From the NCBI GenBank assembly GCA_049591295.1, contig JBAWEQ010000066.1, positions 17,709 to 81,708 of the forward strand: DNA of 64,000 nt. Reading direction: 5' to 3'. Below the pieces are notes generated by a model. The model saw only the letters and a program-made list of their open reading frames with translations. It had not been told where the DNA came from and ran no database searches. Numbering within the stretch: position 1 is the stretch's first letter; each line of letters opens with the position of its first letter. This stretch comes from DTPS01 sp049591295. Lineage in GTDB: Bacteria; Acidobacteriota; UBA4820; DSQY01. The translations under genes and the position numbers were made by a program. Below are positions 8,056 through 17,568 of the stretch, piece after piece.

Positions 8056-10174
8056 TACGCCCTCCAGGCGGGCCCCTCCCGGCCAGGGCCTCCAGGGGCT
8101 GCCGGGGGTGGGCCCGGCCACGGCGCGGAGTCTGGCGGCCGCGGGGCTCGTCACCCGCGACGATCTGCTGTGGTGGCTTCCCCTCCGGTTCGAAGACCGC
8201 CGCCATCCCGTCCCCATCGCCTCACTCACCCCCGGCGGGACGGCTTGCGTGAGGGCCAAGCTCCTCGCCGTCACCTCCCGAAGCGCCAAGCGCAGGGGGG
8301 TGCACGTCACCGAGGCGCTGGTTGCGGACGCCACAGGGAACATCCACGTGGTGTGGTTCAACCAGCCCTGGCTCAAGGAATCCCTTCCTCAAGGCACGGA
8401 GCTTTTCCTCTTCGGGAGGGTCGATCTCTTTTCCGTCCGAGGCGGGCTGAGGCTCGAGCTGGAGAGCCCGGAGGTGGAGAAGGTGCCCTCGCCGGGCGAG
8501 GCCGCCATCCACCTGGATCGGATCGTCCCCGTCTACAAAAAGGCCGGGAACCTTCACGGCAAGGCTTTCCGCACGCTCATGTTCCGGGTTTTCGAAGCGG
8601 GGCACCCCATTCCGGAGGTGCTCCCGAGGGCCCTGTTGCGGGAGGAGGGCTGGGCGGACCGCGGAGAGGCATTTCTCAAGGCCCATTTCCCTGATGACGG
8701 CGAGTCATTGGAAGACCTGGCGGCGGTCAAGACGCCCGCCTATAGGCAGCTCGCCTTCGAGGAGATGCTTGGGCTTCAGTCCTCCCTCCTGGCGGCTCGG
8801 CAGGAGAGGAAGAGCCTGAGCGGGGTGGTCATCCGCCCCGATCCCGCCACCGGCGATCTCTTGCGCAGGCTCCTGCCCTTTCACCTGACGGGGGCGCAGC
8901 GCCGCGTGCTCAAGGAGATCGTCTCGGACCTGGAGTCGCCCGTGCCCATGTACCGGCTCCTGCACGGGGACGTGGGAAGCGGGAAGACGGTGGTGGCGTT
9001 CCTGGCCATGATCATGGCCGCGCACCAGGGCTTCCAGGCGGCCTTCATGGCGCCCACTGAGGTGCTCGCCGGCCAGCAGTTCAAGAAACTGCAAGCCATG
9101 GCCGGGCCCTCGGGGATGCCCGTGGGGTTCCTGACGGCGGCCGTGAAGGGGAAGGCGCGCAGGGATCTCCTGGCCGACCTCGCCTCCGGAGAGATGCGGC
9201 TGGTCGTGGGTACGCACAGTCTCTTTCAGGAGGGAGTGGACTACGCTTCCCTGGGCATGGTCGTCATCGACGAGCAGCACCGCTTCGGCGTGGTTCAGCG
9301 CGCGCGGCTGGTGGCGAAGGGGAGGGAGCCCAACGTCCTGGTCATGTCGGCCACGCCCATTCCGCGGAGCCTGGCCCTGACCCTCTACGGCGATCTGGAT
9401 CTGAGCGTCCTGGATGAGCTGCCGCCCGGGCGCCGGGAGGTGGTGACGGCGGTCCGAGACCCATCGGCGCGCCACCGGGTGGAGGAGTTCCTGCGGCGCG
9501 AGATGGACGCGGGGCGCCAGGTCTTCGTCATCTACCCGCTGGTGGAGGAGTCGGCGGCCACCGACCTCCAGGCCGCCACTCAGGGGTTCCAGCGCCTGAC
9601 GGCGGGGCCGTTCCGGGGGTACCCGGCGGCCCTCCTCCACGGCCGCATGAAGCCGCGGGAGAAGGAGGCCGTGATGGAGCGCTTGAGGAGCGGCGAGATC
9701 CGGCTCCTCGTGGCCACCTCCGTGGTCGAGGTGGGGGTGGACCTGCCCGAGGCCTCGGTCATGATGATCGAACACGCCGAACGGTTCGGTCTGGCCCAGC
9801 TCCACCAGTTCCGGGGCCGGGTCGGCCGGGCCGGCCACAAAGGATTCTGCATCCTGATGCAAGGTCCGGACGCCGGAGACGAGGCGCTGAAGCGCCTCAA
9901 GGTCCTGGAAGGCACCCGCGACGGGTTCGCCATCGCGGAGGCCGACCTCCGGCTCCGCGGAGCTGGAGAGCCGGCGGGCACCCGGCAGTGGGGAGGGGGC
10001 GGCTTCCGGCTGGCCAATCCGCTGCGAGATTTTGATATGCTTCAGAAGGCGAGGAATTGGGCGGCCCGGCTGGCCGCCCCGGATTTCACGTGGGATGCGG
10101 ACGAGAAGGAGCGATTCAACCGATGGCTCGAAGAGTGGCAAGCGCGCTGGGGTTCCTTGGGTCGGATCGGCTGA
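7994..10174 (+). CDS. recG: ATP-dependent DNA helicase RecG
   Basis: 726 residues. RecG unwinds branched DNA and reverses stalled forks. The N-terminal wedge region has LQGLPGVGPATARSL and DDLLWWLPLRFEDRR; the OB-fold follows; the helicase core has Walker A GDVGSGKT at about residue 325, DEQHRFG (the DExH box), SATPIPRSLALT, and motif VI QFRGRVGRAG at about 605; the C-terminal part has DLRLRGAGEPAGTRQWG. The ATG at 7994 gives a 62-nt overlap with the ligase gene and a poor ribosome site; a start at the GTG of 8108 would cut the wedge motif, so 7994 is kept with some doubt. The stop lies 52 nt inside lnt. Confidence 0.95.
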   Translation: MPISSKSSTRRTGTTKSAATDTPSRRAPPGQGLQGLPGVGPATARSLAAAGLVTRDDLLWWLPLRFEDRRHPVPIASLTPGGTACVRAKLLAVTSRSAKRRGVHVTEALVADATGNIHVVWFNQPWLKESLPQGTELFLFGRVDLFSVRGGLRLELESPEVEKVPSPGEAAIHLDRIVPVYKKAGNLHGKAFRTLMFRVFEAGHPIPEVLPRALLREEGWADRGEAFLKAHFPDDGESLEDLAAVKTPAYRQLAFEEMLGLQSSLLAARQERKSLSGVVIRPDPATGDLLRRLLPFHLTGAQRRVLKEIVSDLESPVPMYRLLHGDVGSGKTVVAFLAMIMAAHQGFQAAFMAPTEVLAGQQFKKLQAMAGPSGMPVGFLTAAVKGKARRDLLADLASGEMRLVVGTHSLFQEGVDYASLGMVVIDEQHRFGVVQRARLVAKGREPNVLVMSATPIPRSLALTLYGDLDLSVLDELPPGRREVVTAVRDPSARHRVEEFLRREMDAGRQVFVIYPLVEESAATDLQAATQGFQRLTAGPFRGYPAALLHGRMKPREKEAVMERLRSGEIRLLVATSVVEVGVDLPEASVMMIEHAERFGLAQLHQFRGRVGRAGHKGFCILMQGPDAGDEALKRLKVLEGTRDGFAIAEADLRLRGAGEPAGTRQWGGGGFRLANPLRDFDMLQKARNWAARLAAPDFTWDADEKERFNRWLEEWQARWGSLGRIG

Positions 10175-11676
10175 GGTGGCCGCTCTCCCTGCTTCTCGGA
10201 GTTCTGCTCTGGGCCGCCTCCCTTCCTCCATACGGGATCGGGATCTTGGCCGTCCTGGCTTTCGTGCCCCTGCTGTATTCGCTGCCCGGCGTGCCCATGG
10301 CCAAAGTGCTGTCGAAGGGTTGGCTGGCGGGGACCCTGTGGGAGTTCAGCACCCTGTGGTGGCTCATTCCAACGCTGGTCCGGTACGGGAACATCGCCGA
10401 GCCGATCGCCCTCCTTCTGGTCCTGGGCATGTGCGGGGTCCTCGGGCTCTACATGGCGGGCTTTCTTGGGACCATGGCCTTTCTGGTGAAGCGGCGCGGC
10501 GATTGGGCCATCGTCCTGGCTCCCTTCGCCTGGGTCCTCTGGGAGTGGCTGCGGGGCGTCCTCCTCAGCGGCTTTCCCTGGTGGGGGCCGGGATACGCGC
10601 TGAGCCTCTACCCCGCGTTTCTGCAAGGAACCCGGCTCTTCGGAATTCTGGGGCTCTCCTTCCTGGCCCTCCTCGGCTCTGCCGCAGTCGCCCTGTACCT
10701 CAGGGATCGGCATAGCACGGTCGCCCTCGTGGCAGTTCCCGCCGCGCTGCTCCTCCTCGTGGGTTCCTATCTGGTGGGTGCGTGGTGGAACGCCCAGCCC
10801 GTGGAGCCGAAGCCGACCATGCCGGTGGGCTATCTGCAGCCCCAAATCCCGCAGAACCGCAAGTGGGACCCCCAATTTTCCGGCATGATCCTGAAGCGGA
10901 CGTTGGATCTCTCCATGGCCTTTCAACACTATGGCCTGAAGCTCCTGGTCTGGCCCGAATCCAGCACGCCCTTCGAATGGGACGCCGACGCCACCTACCG
11001 CCAGGCCGTGGCGAAGGTGGCCGGCGCTATCAACTCCCCGATCTTGGTGGGGAGCGTCCTCTCTTCCAGCGACGGCTACCAGAACGGCGCCGTGCTGGTC
11101 ATGCCCGACGGCAAGGAGGCGGGGCGCTACGCCAAGACTCACCTCGTGCCCTTCGGCGAGTATGTGCCCCTCCGCCAGTGGCTCTTCTTCGCCAGACCCA
11201 TCGTGGAGGAGGTCGGGGAGTTCGCTCCGGGCCACAGTCTTCAGCCCCTCTCCCTGCCGGGGGGAAAGGTGGGGGTCACTATCTGTTATGAAGGCATCTT
11301 CCCGTCCCTCGTGCGCCGGGAGGTCCGAAACGGGGCCCAGCTCCTGGTGAACATGACCAACGATGCCTGGTACCGGGGTACGCCCGGACCCGACCAGGAC
11401 TTCCTCATCCAGCGGGTCCGGGCGGTGGAGAACGATCGCTATCTGATCCGCAGCGCCAACGGGGGGATCAGCGGCGTTGTCACCCCGCGCGGCCAACTCC
11501 AGGCCGCCACCCCGAAGGGCCAGCCCGCTTCCTTCTGGGGATTGGTGGAGTTCCGGTCCACGAGGACCCTGTGGGACCGTGTCGGCAATGCCTGGCTTCT
11601 GCTGCCTCTGCTCGTGGTACTCTTTTTCGCCCGGCCGTCCCGGGCCGACCAGCCCGGAGCACGGCTCTCTCCATGA
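10123..11676 (+). CDS. lnt: Apolipoprotein N-acyltransferase
   Basis: 517-residue inner-membrane enzyme that adds the third acyl chain to lipoproteins. The N-terminal half holds about six hydrophobic helices, then a carbon-nitrogen-hydrolase domain with the catalytic triad visible as Glu in LVWPESSTPFEW (about residue 288), Lys in GRYAKTHLVPFGEYVP (about 340) and Cys in VTICYEGIFPSL (about 388); a last helix ends the protein. The ATG at 10123 gives the normal N-terminus and overlaps recG by 52 nt. The stop overlaps the start of the AsmA-like gene as ATGA. It matches the several lipoproteins in this window (DUF192 and GerMN proteins). Confidence 0.95.
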   Translation: MARRVASALGFLGSDRLRWPLSLLLGVLLWAASLPPYGIGILAVLAFVPLLYSLPGVPMAKVLSKGWLAGTLWEFSTLWWLIPTLVRYGNIAEPIALLLVLGMCGVLGLYMAGFLGTMAFLVKRRGDWAIVLAPFAWVLWEWLRGVLLSGFPWWGPGYALSLYPAFLQGTRLFGILGLSFLALLGSAAVALYLRDRHSTVALVAVPAALLLLVGSYLVGAWWNAQPVEPKPTMPVGYLQPQIPQNRKWDPQFSGMILKRTLDLSMAFQHYGLKLLVWPESSTPFEWDADATYRQAVAKVAGAINSPILVGSVLSSSDGYQNGAVLVMPDGKEAGRYAKTHLVPFGEYVPLRQWLFFARPIVEEVGEFAPGHSLQPLSLPGGKVGVTICYEGIFPSLVRREVRNGAQLLVNMTNDAWYRGTPGPDQDFLIQRVRAVENDRYLIRSANGGISGVVTPRGQLQAATPKGQPASFWGLVEFRSTRTLWDRVGNAWLLLPLLVVLFFARPSRADQPGARLSP

Positions 11677-14600
11677 GCGCCCCGCGCCGGCTCCGCCGGC
11701 TCGTGGCATGGGCGACCTACACGGTCCTGATTCTGGGGCTCCTTCAGGAGGGCGCAGGATGGGCGGCGTCGGCCTGGCTGGGCCATTGGCTGGGCACGAG
11801 GCCGCCCGTCCGCGTTCACCTCCTGGCCCTCAACGTCTCGTCCCCGGAAGGTTCCGGCCTCTTCCGGGGCGTCGGTGTGCGGTGGTCGGGGGTCCGCGTG
11901 GACCTTTGGGGACGGCTGAGCGCCGAGGACGCCGAGCTGGGTCCGGTGAAGGCCCCCCTCCTGTCGCTGAAGGATCTGAGGCTGGGAAATCTCTGGGGGC
12001 TTCCGACGGGGGGAGTCGCAAGGATCGCGGTGAGGCCGTTCGCGGCGGGATGGGCCTCTCTCGGCCAAGGCGCGGGAAGCCCTCAAGGCTGGATATTGAA
12101 CGTGCCCCTGGATCTTCAGGCCGGAGATCTTCGCATCGAAAGTCCTGCGGGTCTCTGGCAGGGAAGCGGATGGGTGGGCGGCCGGCGAGGGGGAGGGGAG
12201 GGCGCCTGGGCCGCTCGCTTGAGCGGCGCAACCGGAGTGCTGGACCTCTCCGGAAGCTGGAGCCCGGCAGGAGGATCCGCCGACCTGCTCTTCCTCAGCG
12301 GAGGGAAGACTCTGGCCATCGGCCGGTGCGGCTGGACTCCGGACCAAATCTCCACCGAACTGGAGGGCTGGCCCAACGGCCAGAGTTGGGGGGTTGAGGG
12401 AAGGGTCATGAGGGGCGGCAACGCCCAATTCGCCCTCTGGAATCCGGGGTCACTGGAAGGCGGCGGGGTCGCCTGTGCGGTGGTGGCCCTGGGAGGAGCT
12501 CCCGGTGCCCCCGGAAGCTTGATCAGATATCTGGCGGGAGAATTGCGCCTGGCCTCGCCGATGGTGAAGGGAATCGGCCGCATCCAAGACCCGATCCTCA
12601 CGTTACATTATCATCCAACCCTTCACGAATCGGGGCATGCATCCACTTGCATTTCCGCCTCCCTGCATGGTCTGTGGTCAGACTCCCGTGGGGGCGCCCC
12701 CATGCCGCTGCGGGCCAACCTGGATTGGATGGAAACGGAGGGCAAGGCATGGAGCCTGGGATTCTCGGCAGACACGGGACGGGCCAGAAACGCTCCGCCT
12801 TCGGGCGCCCCTCGCCTCGCGGGATGGTTAGCACCCGGAACGGGAGGCTATCCAGTGGGTTCGATGACCCTTCGTTGGGGAAAATTGGGAGCAGATTTTC
12901 GCTCCACGTTCACTGCGGGGAAGCTCTTGCTATCGGGAACACTGCGGGGTCCATCGGGGAGCATGGACGTGCAGGGCGAGGCGCGTGGGAAGGCCTGGAC
13001 CCTGCGGGGGAAGGGAGCTTGGCGGGGTACGGGCGGGGTCTGGCCGATGCCCGCAGGAGGCCTGGTGGGTACCCTTTCCGCGTCTGGGGAAGGCACCGCC
13101 CTGCGCACGCTGGATCTGGATGCCAAGGGAGGAGGGTCTTGGCGCTTTCGGAGTCAAGATGGAGTCTGGAGCGCGGACGTCTCCGGGGGACAGCTCAGGG
13201 GAAGCAAGCTGTCCCTTGAGGGGGTCCAGGTGAAGGTCGCGGGTGAGGGCGGCCGCTGGCAAGGGGCGCTGAAGGTGGCGCGCGCCGAAGCCTGGGGCAA
13301 GGAGCTCAAGGATCTGGCTCTCTCGGGAAGTGGAAAGGAGGGGCGCGCGGATGCCGATTTCTCCGCCGGGCTCCCCTTCCTGGAAGGCCAAGCTCGCGGC
13401 AGCCTTCACCTGGACGATCTTGGCGGCGCGGTCCGAGCGAGACTCAGCCAGGCGAACCTCTCGCTCTTCGGCGGCCAGCTCGTCGTCAAGGGATTGGATG
13501 TGCCCTTCGCTCCCCTGACGGCTCGGCAGGGAGACTGGCGCTGCGAGGGGATCTCGCTCCGCTCGGAGCAGTTGGGCGCAGCGGAGGGAGTGTGGAAGAT
13601 CAATCCCGCGGCCTCCAGCTACGGCCTCCAGGCGGCGGGAAGCCACTGGGGCGGCCCATGGCAGGCCACGGTGGAGTCGGCCGCCGGAGCCGCGCCGCGG
13701 GCGTCCATCCGGCTGAAGGACGTGGAAGCCAAGCCCATGGCCGATTTCCTTCGCGCTACCGTGCCGATGCCCTTCAGCGTGGCCAGGGGCAGGGCCGATG
13801 TGGAAGGCGACGCCGACCTGGGAGAGAGCCCGCCCGCCATCAAGGGGAGGCTGACCGTCAGAAACTCCACTCTTCAGTTCGGAAGCCCGGACCGAACCCT
13901 GCGCAAGCTCTCCGGGCTGATGCTGATCGATTACGGCAAGCAGGGGCTGGCGCTGCGCACCGAAGGGGCAAGCCTTGAGGGCGGCAAGCTGCCCGTGAAG
14001 GCCGAGGCCCAATCGGTCGGCGGAGGCCTTCGCCTCCAGTTTTCGGTCCCAAGGGTCGCCGCGGCGGAGCTCCAGAACGCCTTCTTCGACTTCCTGCCAG
14101 AGTATCTGGGTTACGGGACACTTGAAGGACAAGGCGCCGTTTCCGGAAGCCTCGACCTCACGGGGAGCCAGCCCATCCTGCGGTGCAACCTGGAGCTGAT
14201 CGGCGCCAGCTTTCTCTCTGAAGATAAATCGCTCAAGGTGGCGGGGATGGAAGGGAGGCTCCCCCTGGAGATCCTCCTCGGCCCGGATACCCTCGCCATC
14301 CCTGGCTTTCAGCAGCGGGGAAGCGTGGATTTCGGGGAGGGCGCGCGGGCCTTGGGCCAGCCTCTTCCAGAGGGCGAAGCTCTCCACATCCGCCGAGTCC
14401 GGTACAGCGTCTTTCACGCCGACGACCTGGAGCTGTCGTCGAGCACCCGGCAGGGGCTCATGGATCTCAGGGCCACCAAAGGGAAGCTGTGGGACGGAGA
14501 GCTGCAGGGCGAGGCCAGGCTTTCTCTGAGCGAAGCAGGCATTCGCTACGCCGGACAGGTCCTGCTCGACCAGGCCAGCCTGAAGGCTTTCTGCTCCCAG

Positions 14601-15041
14601 TCGGGATCGCTGGCGGGTGACTTGTCTGGCGATTTGGACGGCAGCCTCACCTTCGGAGGGGAGGGTCTCGGCCTCAGCCGCGTACGAGCCCTCGGCGACC
14701 TATGGGTCGATCCCAGGGGGTCGGAGCCCATGCTGATCGGGCGCGATTTCCTGGTCCGGATAGGCGGGGAGCGAATAAGAAGCCTTACGCACAGCACTAC
14801 CTTGCCCTATGACCAGGCCTCCCTGCGCTGCGGTCTGGACGGAGGGCAGCTCTCCTTCTACCGGCTCGTGCTCCTGCATGAAGCCAATCCTCTCAAGGCG
14901 ATTCTTCGGCAGGATTTCTCTTACGAGGTACGAATTCCCGAGGGGAATACCATCAGCATCTGGCAGTTAATCAACCATATCAAGGCTCTGGAGACGAGCG
15001 CTCCAGAGACGAAGATCCAGGGTCCCGCGGCGGGCCCCTGA
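11673..15041 (+). CDS. AsmA/YhdP/TamB-type large periplasmic bridge-like protein
   Basis: 1122 residues with one N-terminal membrane anchor (about residues 10-35) and then a very long, glycine- and beta-strand-rich periplasmic body, ending in a region with ATKGKLWDGELQGEARLSLS and SGDLSGDLDGSLTFGGEG, the kind of repeat seen in AsmA, YhdP, YdbH and TamB. Such proteins form hydrophobic grooves that move phospholipid between the two membranes. The exact subfamily is not resolved by eye; the C-terminal part with LPYDQASLRCGLDGGQLSFYR resembles the YhdP/DUF3971 end. It is translationally coupled to lnt (ATGA), which ties it to envelope lipid work. An endonuclease III gene follows 11 nt later. Confidence 0.75.
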   Translation: MSAPRRLRRLVAWATYTVLILGLLQEGAGWAASAWLGHWLGTRPPVRVHLLALNVSSPEGSGLFRGVGVRWSGVRVDLWGRLSAEDAELGPVKAPLLSLKDLRLGNLWGLPTGGVARIAVRPFAAGWASLGQGAGSPQGWILNVPLDLQAGDLRIESPAGLWQGSGWVGGRRGGGEGAWAARLSGATGVLDLSGSWSPAGGSADLLFLSGGKTLAIGRCGWTPDQISTELEGWPNGQSWGVEGRVMRGGNAQFALWNPGSLEGGGVACAVVALGGAPGAPGSLIRYLAGELRLASPMVKGIGRIQDPILTLHYHPTLHESGHASTCISASLHGLWSDSRGGAPMPLRANLDWMETEGKAWSLGFSADTGRARNAPPSGAPRLAGWLAPGTGGYPVGSMTLRWGKLGADFRSTFTAGKLLLSGTLRGPSGSMDVQGEARGKAWTLRGKGAWRGTGGVWPMPAGGLVGTLSASGEGTALRTLDLDAKGGGSWRFRSQDGVWSADVSGGQLRGSKLSLEGVQVKVAGEGGRWQGALKVARAEAWGKELKDLALSGSGKEGRADADFSAGLPFLEGQARGSLHLDDLGGAVRARLSQANLSLFGGQLVVKGLDVPFAPLTARQGDWRCEGISLRSEQLGAAEGVWKINPAASSYGLQAAGSHWGGPWQATVESAAGAAPRASIRLKDVEAKPMADFLRATVPMPFSVARGRADVEGDADLGESPPAIKGRLTVRNSTLQFGSPDRTLRKLSGLMLIDYGKQGLALRTEGASLEGGKLPVKAEAQSVGGGLRLQFSVPRVAAAELQNAFFDFLPEYLGYGTLEGQGAVSGSLDLTGSQPILRCNLELIGASFLSEDKSLKVAGMEGRLPLEILLGPDTLAIPGFQQRGSVDFGEGARALGQPLPEGEALHIRRVRYSVFHADDLELSSSTRQGLMDLRATKGKLWDGELQGEARLSLSEAGIRYAGQVLLDQASLKAFCSQSGSLAGDLSGDLDGSLTFGGEGLGLSRVRALGDLWVDPRGSEPMLIGRDFLVRIGGERIRSLTHSTTLPYDQASLRCGLDGGQLSFYRLVLLHEANPLKAILRQDFSYEVRIPEGNTISIWQLINHIKALETSAPETKIQGPAAGP

Positions 15042-15052
15042 GGGAGGCCCAG

Positions 15053-15685
15053 ATGAAGGGAAGCGCCCGCTGCCAGGCCATCAGGGAGAGGCTCGCCGAA
15101 GCCTACCCGCAGGCCTCGTGTAGCCTCTGCCACCGTGATGCCTACGAGCTTCTGGTGGCCACCATCCTGTCGGCGCAATGCACCGATGAGCGGGTGAATC
15201 GTGTGACGCCCCCCCTCTTTGCGCGCTTCCCCGACGCCACCTCCCTGGCGGCCGCAGACCCGCAGGAGTTGGAGGGGATGATCCGTTCCACCGGGTTCTA
15301 CCGGAACAAGGCGAAATCCCTGCTGGGAGCGGCCCGCATGATCGTCGCGGAGCACGGCGGCGAGATACCCGGCACCATGGACGAACTGGTCCGGCTGCCG
15401 GGCGTGGCCAGGAAGACGGCCAACGTGGTTCTGGGAAACGCGTTCTGCAAAAGCGAAGGGGTGGTAGTGGACACGCACGTGGCCCGCCTGGCGGCGAGGC
15501 TCGGGCTCTCCTCCGCCAGGACAGCCGAGAAGATCGAATCGGGCTTGATGCAAAAATTTCAAAGTGAGGACTGGGTGCCTCTGAGCCATCGCCTGATCGA
15601 GCACGGGAGACGGGTGTGCGGAGCCAGAAAGCCGTCCTGCGACCTCTGCCCCCTGGAAGACCTCTGCCCCAGGATCGGGGTGTAA
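15053..15685 (+). CDS. nth: Endonuclease III (DNA glycosylase/AP lyase)
   Basis: 210 residues, the usual size. Base-excision repair enzyme removing oxidised pyrimidines. The helix-hairpin-helix LPGVARKTANVV at about residue 115 contains the catalytic Lys, the catalytic Asp is in VVVDTHVARL at about 140, and the 4Fe-4S cluster loop at the end is C-x6-C-x2-C-x5-C (CGARKPSCDLCPLEDLC). It lies 11 nt after the AsmA-like gene and 18 nt before cysK, so it belongs to the same transcription unit. No oddity seen. Confidence 0.96.
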   Translation: MKGSARCQAIRERLAEAYPQASCSLCHRDAYELLVATILSAQCTDERVNRVTPPLFARFPDATSLAAADPQELEGMIRSTGFYRNKAKSLLGAARMIVAEHGGEIPGTMDELVRLPGVARKTANVVLGNAFCKSEGVVVDTHVARLAARLGLSSARTAEKIESGLMQKFQSEDWVPLSHRLIEHGRRVCGARKPSCDLCPLEDLCPRIGV

Positions 15686-15703
15686 GAAAGAAGGAGAACT
15701 GCC

Positions 15704-16657
15704 ATGAGCGGACGAATCTACAACGACATCACGGAGACTATCGGCGATACCCCCCTGGTGCGGCTTTCGCGGATGGTGGAGGAGGGGATGGCGGAGATCT
15801 GCGTGAAGCTGGAGTCCTTCAACCCCGCGGGGAGCGTGAAGGACCGCATTGGCTCTGCCATGATCGCGGCCGCAGAGGTAAGCGGGCATCTCAAGCCCGG
15901 CATGGCCGTGATCGAGGCCACTTCCGGGAACACCGGCATCGCGCTCGCCATGGTCTGCGCGCAGCGGGGGTACCCCCTGACTCTCGTCATGCCGGAGACC
16001 ATGTCTCTTGAGCGCCGGAGGCTGCTTCAGGCTTACGGAGCCAAGCTGGTCCTGACCCCCGGTGCGAAGGGCATGAAGGGGGCCATGGCGGAGGCAGAGC
16101 GGCTTCTGTCAGAGAGCACTGGGGCCTTCATGCCAGGCCAGTTCGATAATCCGGCCAATCCCGCCGTCCACCGGAACACAACCGCTGCGGAGGTGATCCG
16201 GGATACGGGAGGGCGGCTGGATGCCTTCGTCGCCGGCGTGGGCACGGGTGGTACGGTGGCCGGCGTGGGAAAGATGCTCAAGGCGTCTCTGGGGGATCGG
16301 GTCAAGGTCATCGCTGTGGAGCCCGTGGACTCGGCCGTGCTCTCCGGGGGACAGCCTGGTCCACACAAGATTCAGGGATTGGGAGCGGGCTTCGTGCCGC
16401 GGAACTACGACCCGGACGTGGTGGATCGAGTCATCCAAATCACCTACGAGGAGTCGTTGGAGACCGCGCGGAGACTGGCCAGGGAAGAGGGCATCCTGGC
16501 GGGCATCTCCTCGGGCGGCATCCTGAGCGCCGCCTTGCTGGTCGCGAGAGAACTCGGTCCGGGAAAGCGCGTCGTCAGCGTCGTCTGCGACACTGGGGAA
16601 CGCTATCTCTCCACCCCCCTCTTCCCCTACGAGGAGCCCGCGCCGCCAAAGCCCTGA
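15704..16657 (+). CDS. cysK: Cysteine synthase (O-acetylserine sulfhydrylase)
   Basis: 317-residue PLP fold-type II enzyme making cysteine from O-acetylserine and sulfide. The PLP lysine is in NPAGSVKDRIG (about residue 42), the substrate loop is ATSGNTGIALAM (about 69-80), the phosphate loop is GVGTGGTVAG (about 175), and the C-terminal SSGG motif follows. It begins after AAGGAG and ends with a hairpin (16649-16668) that includes the stop codon but lacks a U-run. CysM or a cystathionine beta-synthase-like enzyme is a less likely reading. Confidence 0.94.
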   Translation: MSGRIYNDITETIGDTPLVRLSRMVEEGMAEICVKLESFNPAGSVKDRIGSAMIAAAEVSGHLKPGMAVIEATSGNTGIALAMVCAQRGYPLTLVMPETMSLERRRLLQAYGAKLVLTPGAKGMKGAMAEAERLLSESTGAFMPGQFDNPANPAVHRNTTAAEVIRDTGGRLDAFVAGVGTGGTVAGVGKMLKASLGDRVKVIAVEPVDSAVLSGGQPGPHKIQGLGAGFVPRNYDPDVVDRVIQITYEESLETARRLAREEGILAGISSGGILSAALLVARELGPGKRVVSVVCDTGERYLSTPLFPYEEPAPPKP

Positions 16658-16666
16658 GAACAGGGC

Positions 16667-16695
16667 TTGCGCCGCCCTCCCGACGAGGCTACACT
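16667..16695 (+). promoter_or_regulatory. Sigma-70-type promoter for the REC-PilZ gene
   Basis: TTGCGC at 16667-16672 and TACACT at 16690-16695 with a 17-nt spacer. The regulator gene begins 43 nt after the -10 box. The promoter starts within the hairpin that ends cysK, which separates the two units. Confidence 0.6.
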
Positions 16696-16737
16696 AGAAA
16701 CAACGCCGGCGGTGATTTCGTGCCGGGGGGTCGGGGC

Positions 16738-17430
16738 ATGGGCAAGCGCATTCTGGTGGTAGAGAGCGGCATTCCGGTGGTCCCCTTCGAGCAGAGCCTG
16801 TTGCTTCGCAAGGAGCACGAGCTTATCAGGGCCGCTACGGGGGCCGAGGCTCTCGACAAGGTCCGGCAGTTCCAGCCGCAACTCGTCATTACGGACGACC
16901 GCATCAGCGACATGCCGGTTGTCGAGATGGTCCGGAGGATACGGGAGTCGCCCGAGGGCAGGCAGTGCGGCGTCATCCTTTTGGGCTCGCTTCCAGAAGA
17001 GCTTCCCGGTGAGGGTGTCAACCTGGTTCTGCCGAAGCCCATCTCGGGCCATGACCTGAGCCAGGCCTGCAAGAAGCTCCTCACCATCGAAGCGCGGAAG
17101 GATGCCCGGCTCCTAGTGTACGTTCAGGTCCAGGGCTACCTTCAATCCAGCATGTTCCTCTGCAACTCCATCAACCTCAGTGCCTCCGGCATTCTCATTC
17201 TCACCGCACGGCGCCTGAAAATGGGGGAGAGGCTGGTCTTGCAGGTCACGCTTCCCCGGGAGCGCGAGAAGGTCCGTGTCAGCGGGGTCGTGGTCAGAGA
17301 GGCGGGGGAGGTGAGCACTCGCCTGAACGCCTACGGGGTGCAGTTCGAGGATCTGAGCCAGGAGGAAAAGGCCCGGGTCCAGCGCTTCGTGGATGAGGAG
17401 CTCCGCGCCAAGGCCCAGTCGGGCGGCTGA
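16738..17430 (+). CDS. Receiver-like plus PilZ domain regulator
   Basis: 230 residues. Residues 1-120 form a CheY-like receiver: the beta1 acidic pair is degenerate (VVES), but the phospho-acceptor Asp is present in LVITDDRISDMP (about residue 58) and the conserved Lys in VLPKPISG (about 103). Residues 123-225 form a PilZ domain with RKDAR (RxxxR) and NLSASG (NxSxxG), the residues that bind cyclic di-GMP. A joint two-component and c-di-GMP adaptor is thus likely; targets could be motility or surface polysaccharide, but nothing nearby says which. Start: the ATG at 16738 gives the usual KRILVV receiver start; a GTG 18 nt upstream is possible. It has its own promoter. Confidence 0.82.
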   Translation: MGKRILVVESGIPVVPFEQSLLLRKEHELIRAATGAEALDKVRQFQPQLVITDDRISDMPVVEMVRRIRESPEGRQCGVILLGSLPEELPGEGVNLVLPKPISGHDLSQACKKLLTIEARKDARLLVYVQVQGYLQSSMFLCNSINLSASGILILTARRLKMGERLVLQVTLPREREKVRVSGVVVREAGEVSTRLNAYGVQFEDLSQEEKARVQRFVDEELRAKAQSGG

Positions 17431-17568
17431 TTCAATCCTGACGACAGCAATGAGAGGGTTTGGCGCGCGCCTTCGCTGCTTCTGCGGTGGGCTGGTCTGC
17501 GCCTGATGGTCCCCTCAGCGGGGGACTCCGTTGCAGTGGTTTGTCAGGGGCACGTCAGGCCAGATGCC

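Noticed and set aside
17505..17530. Terminator between the REC-PilZ gene and ruvA
   Set aside because: The GTCCCC/GGGGAC stem near 17509-17526 is short with no U-run on either strand; not strong enough to list.
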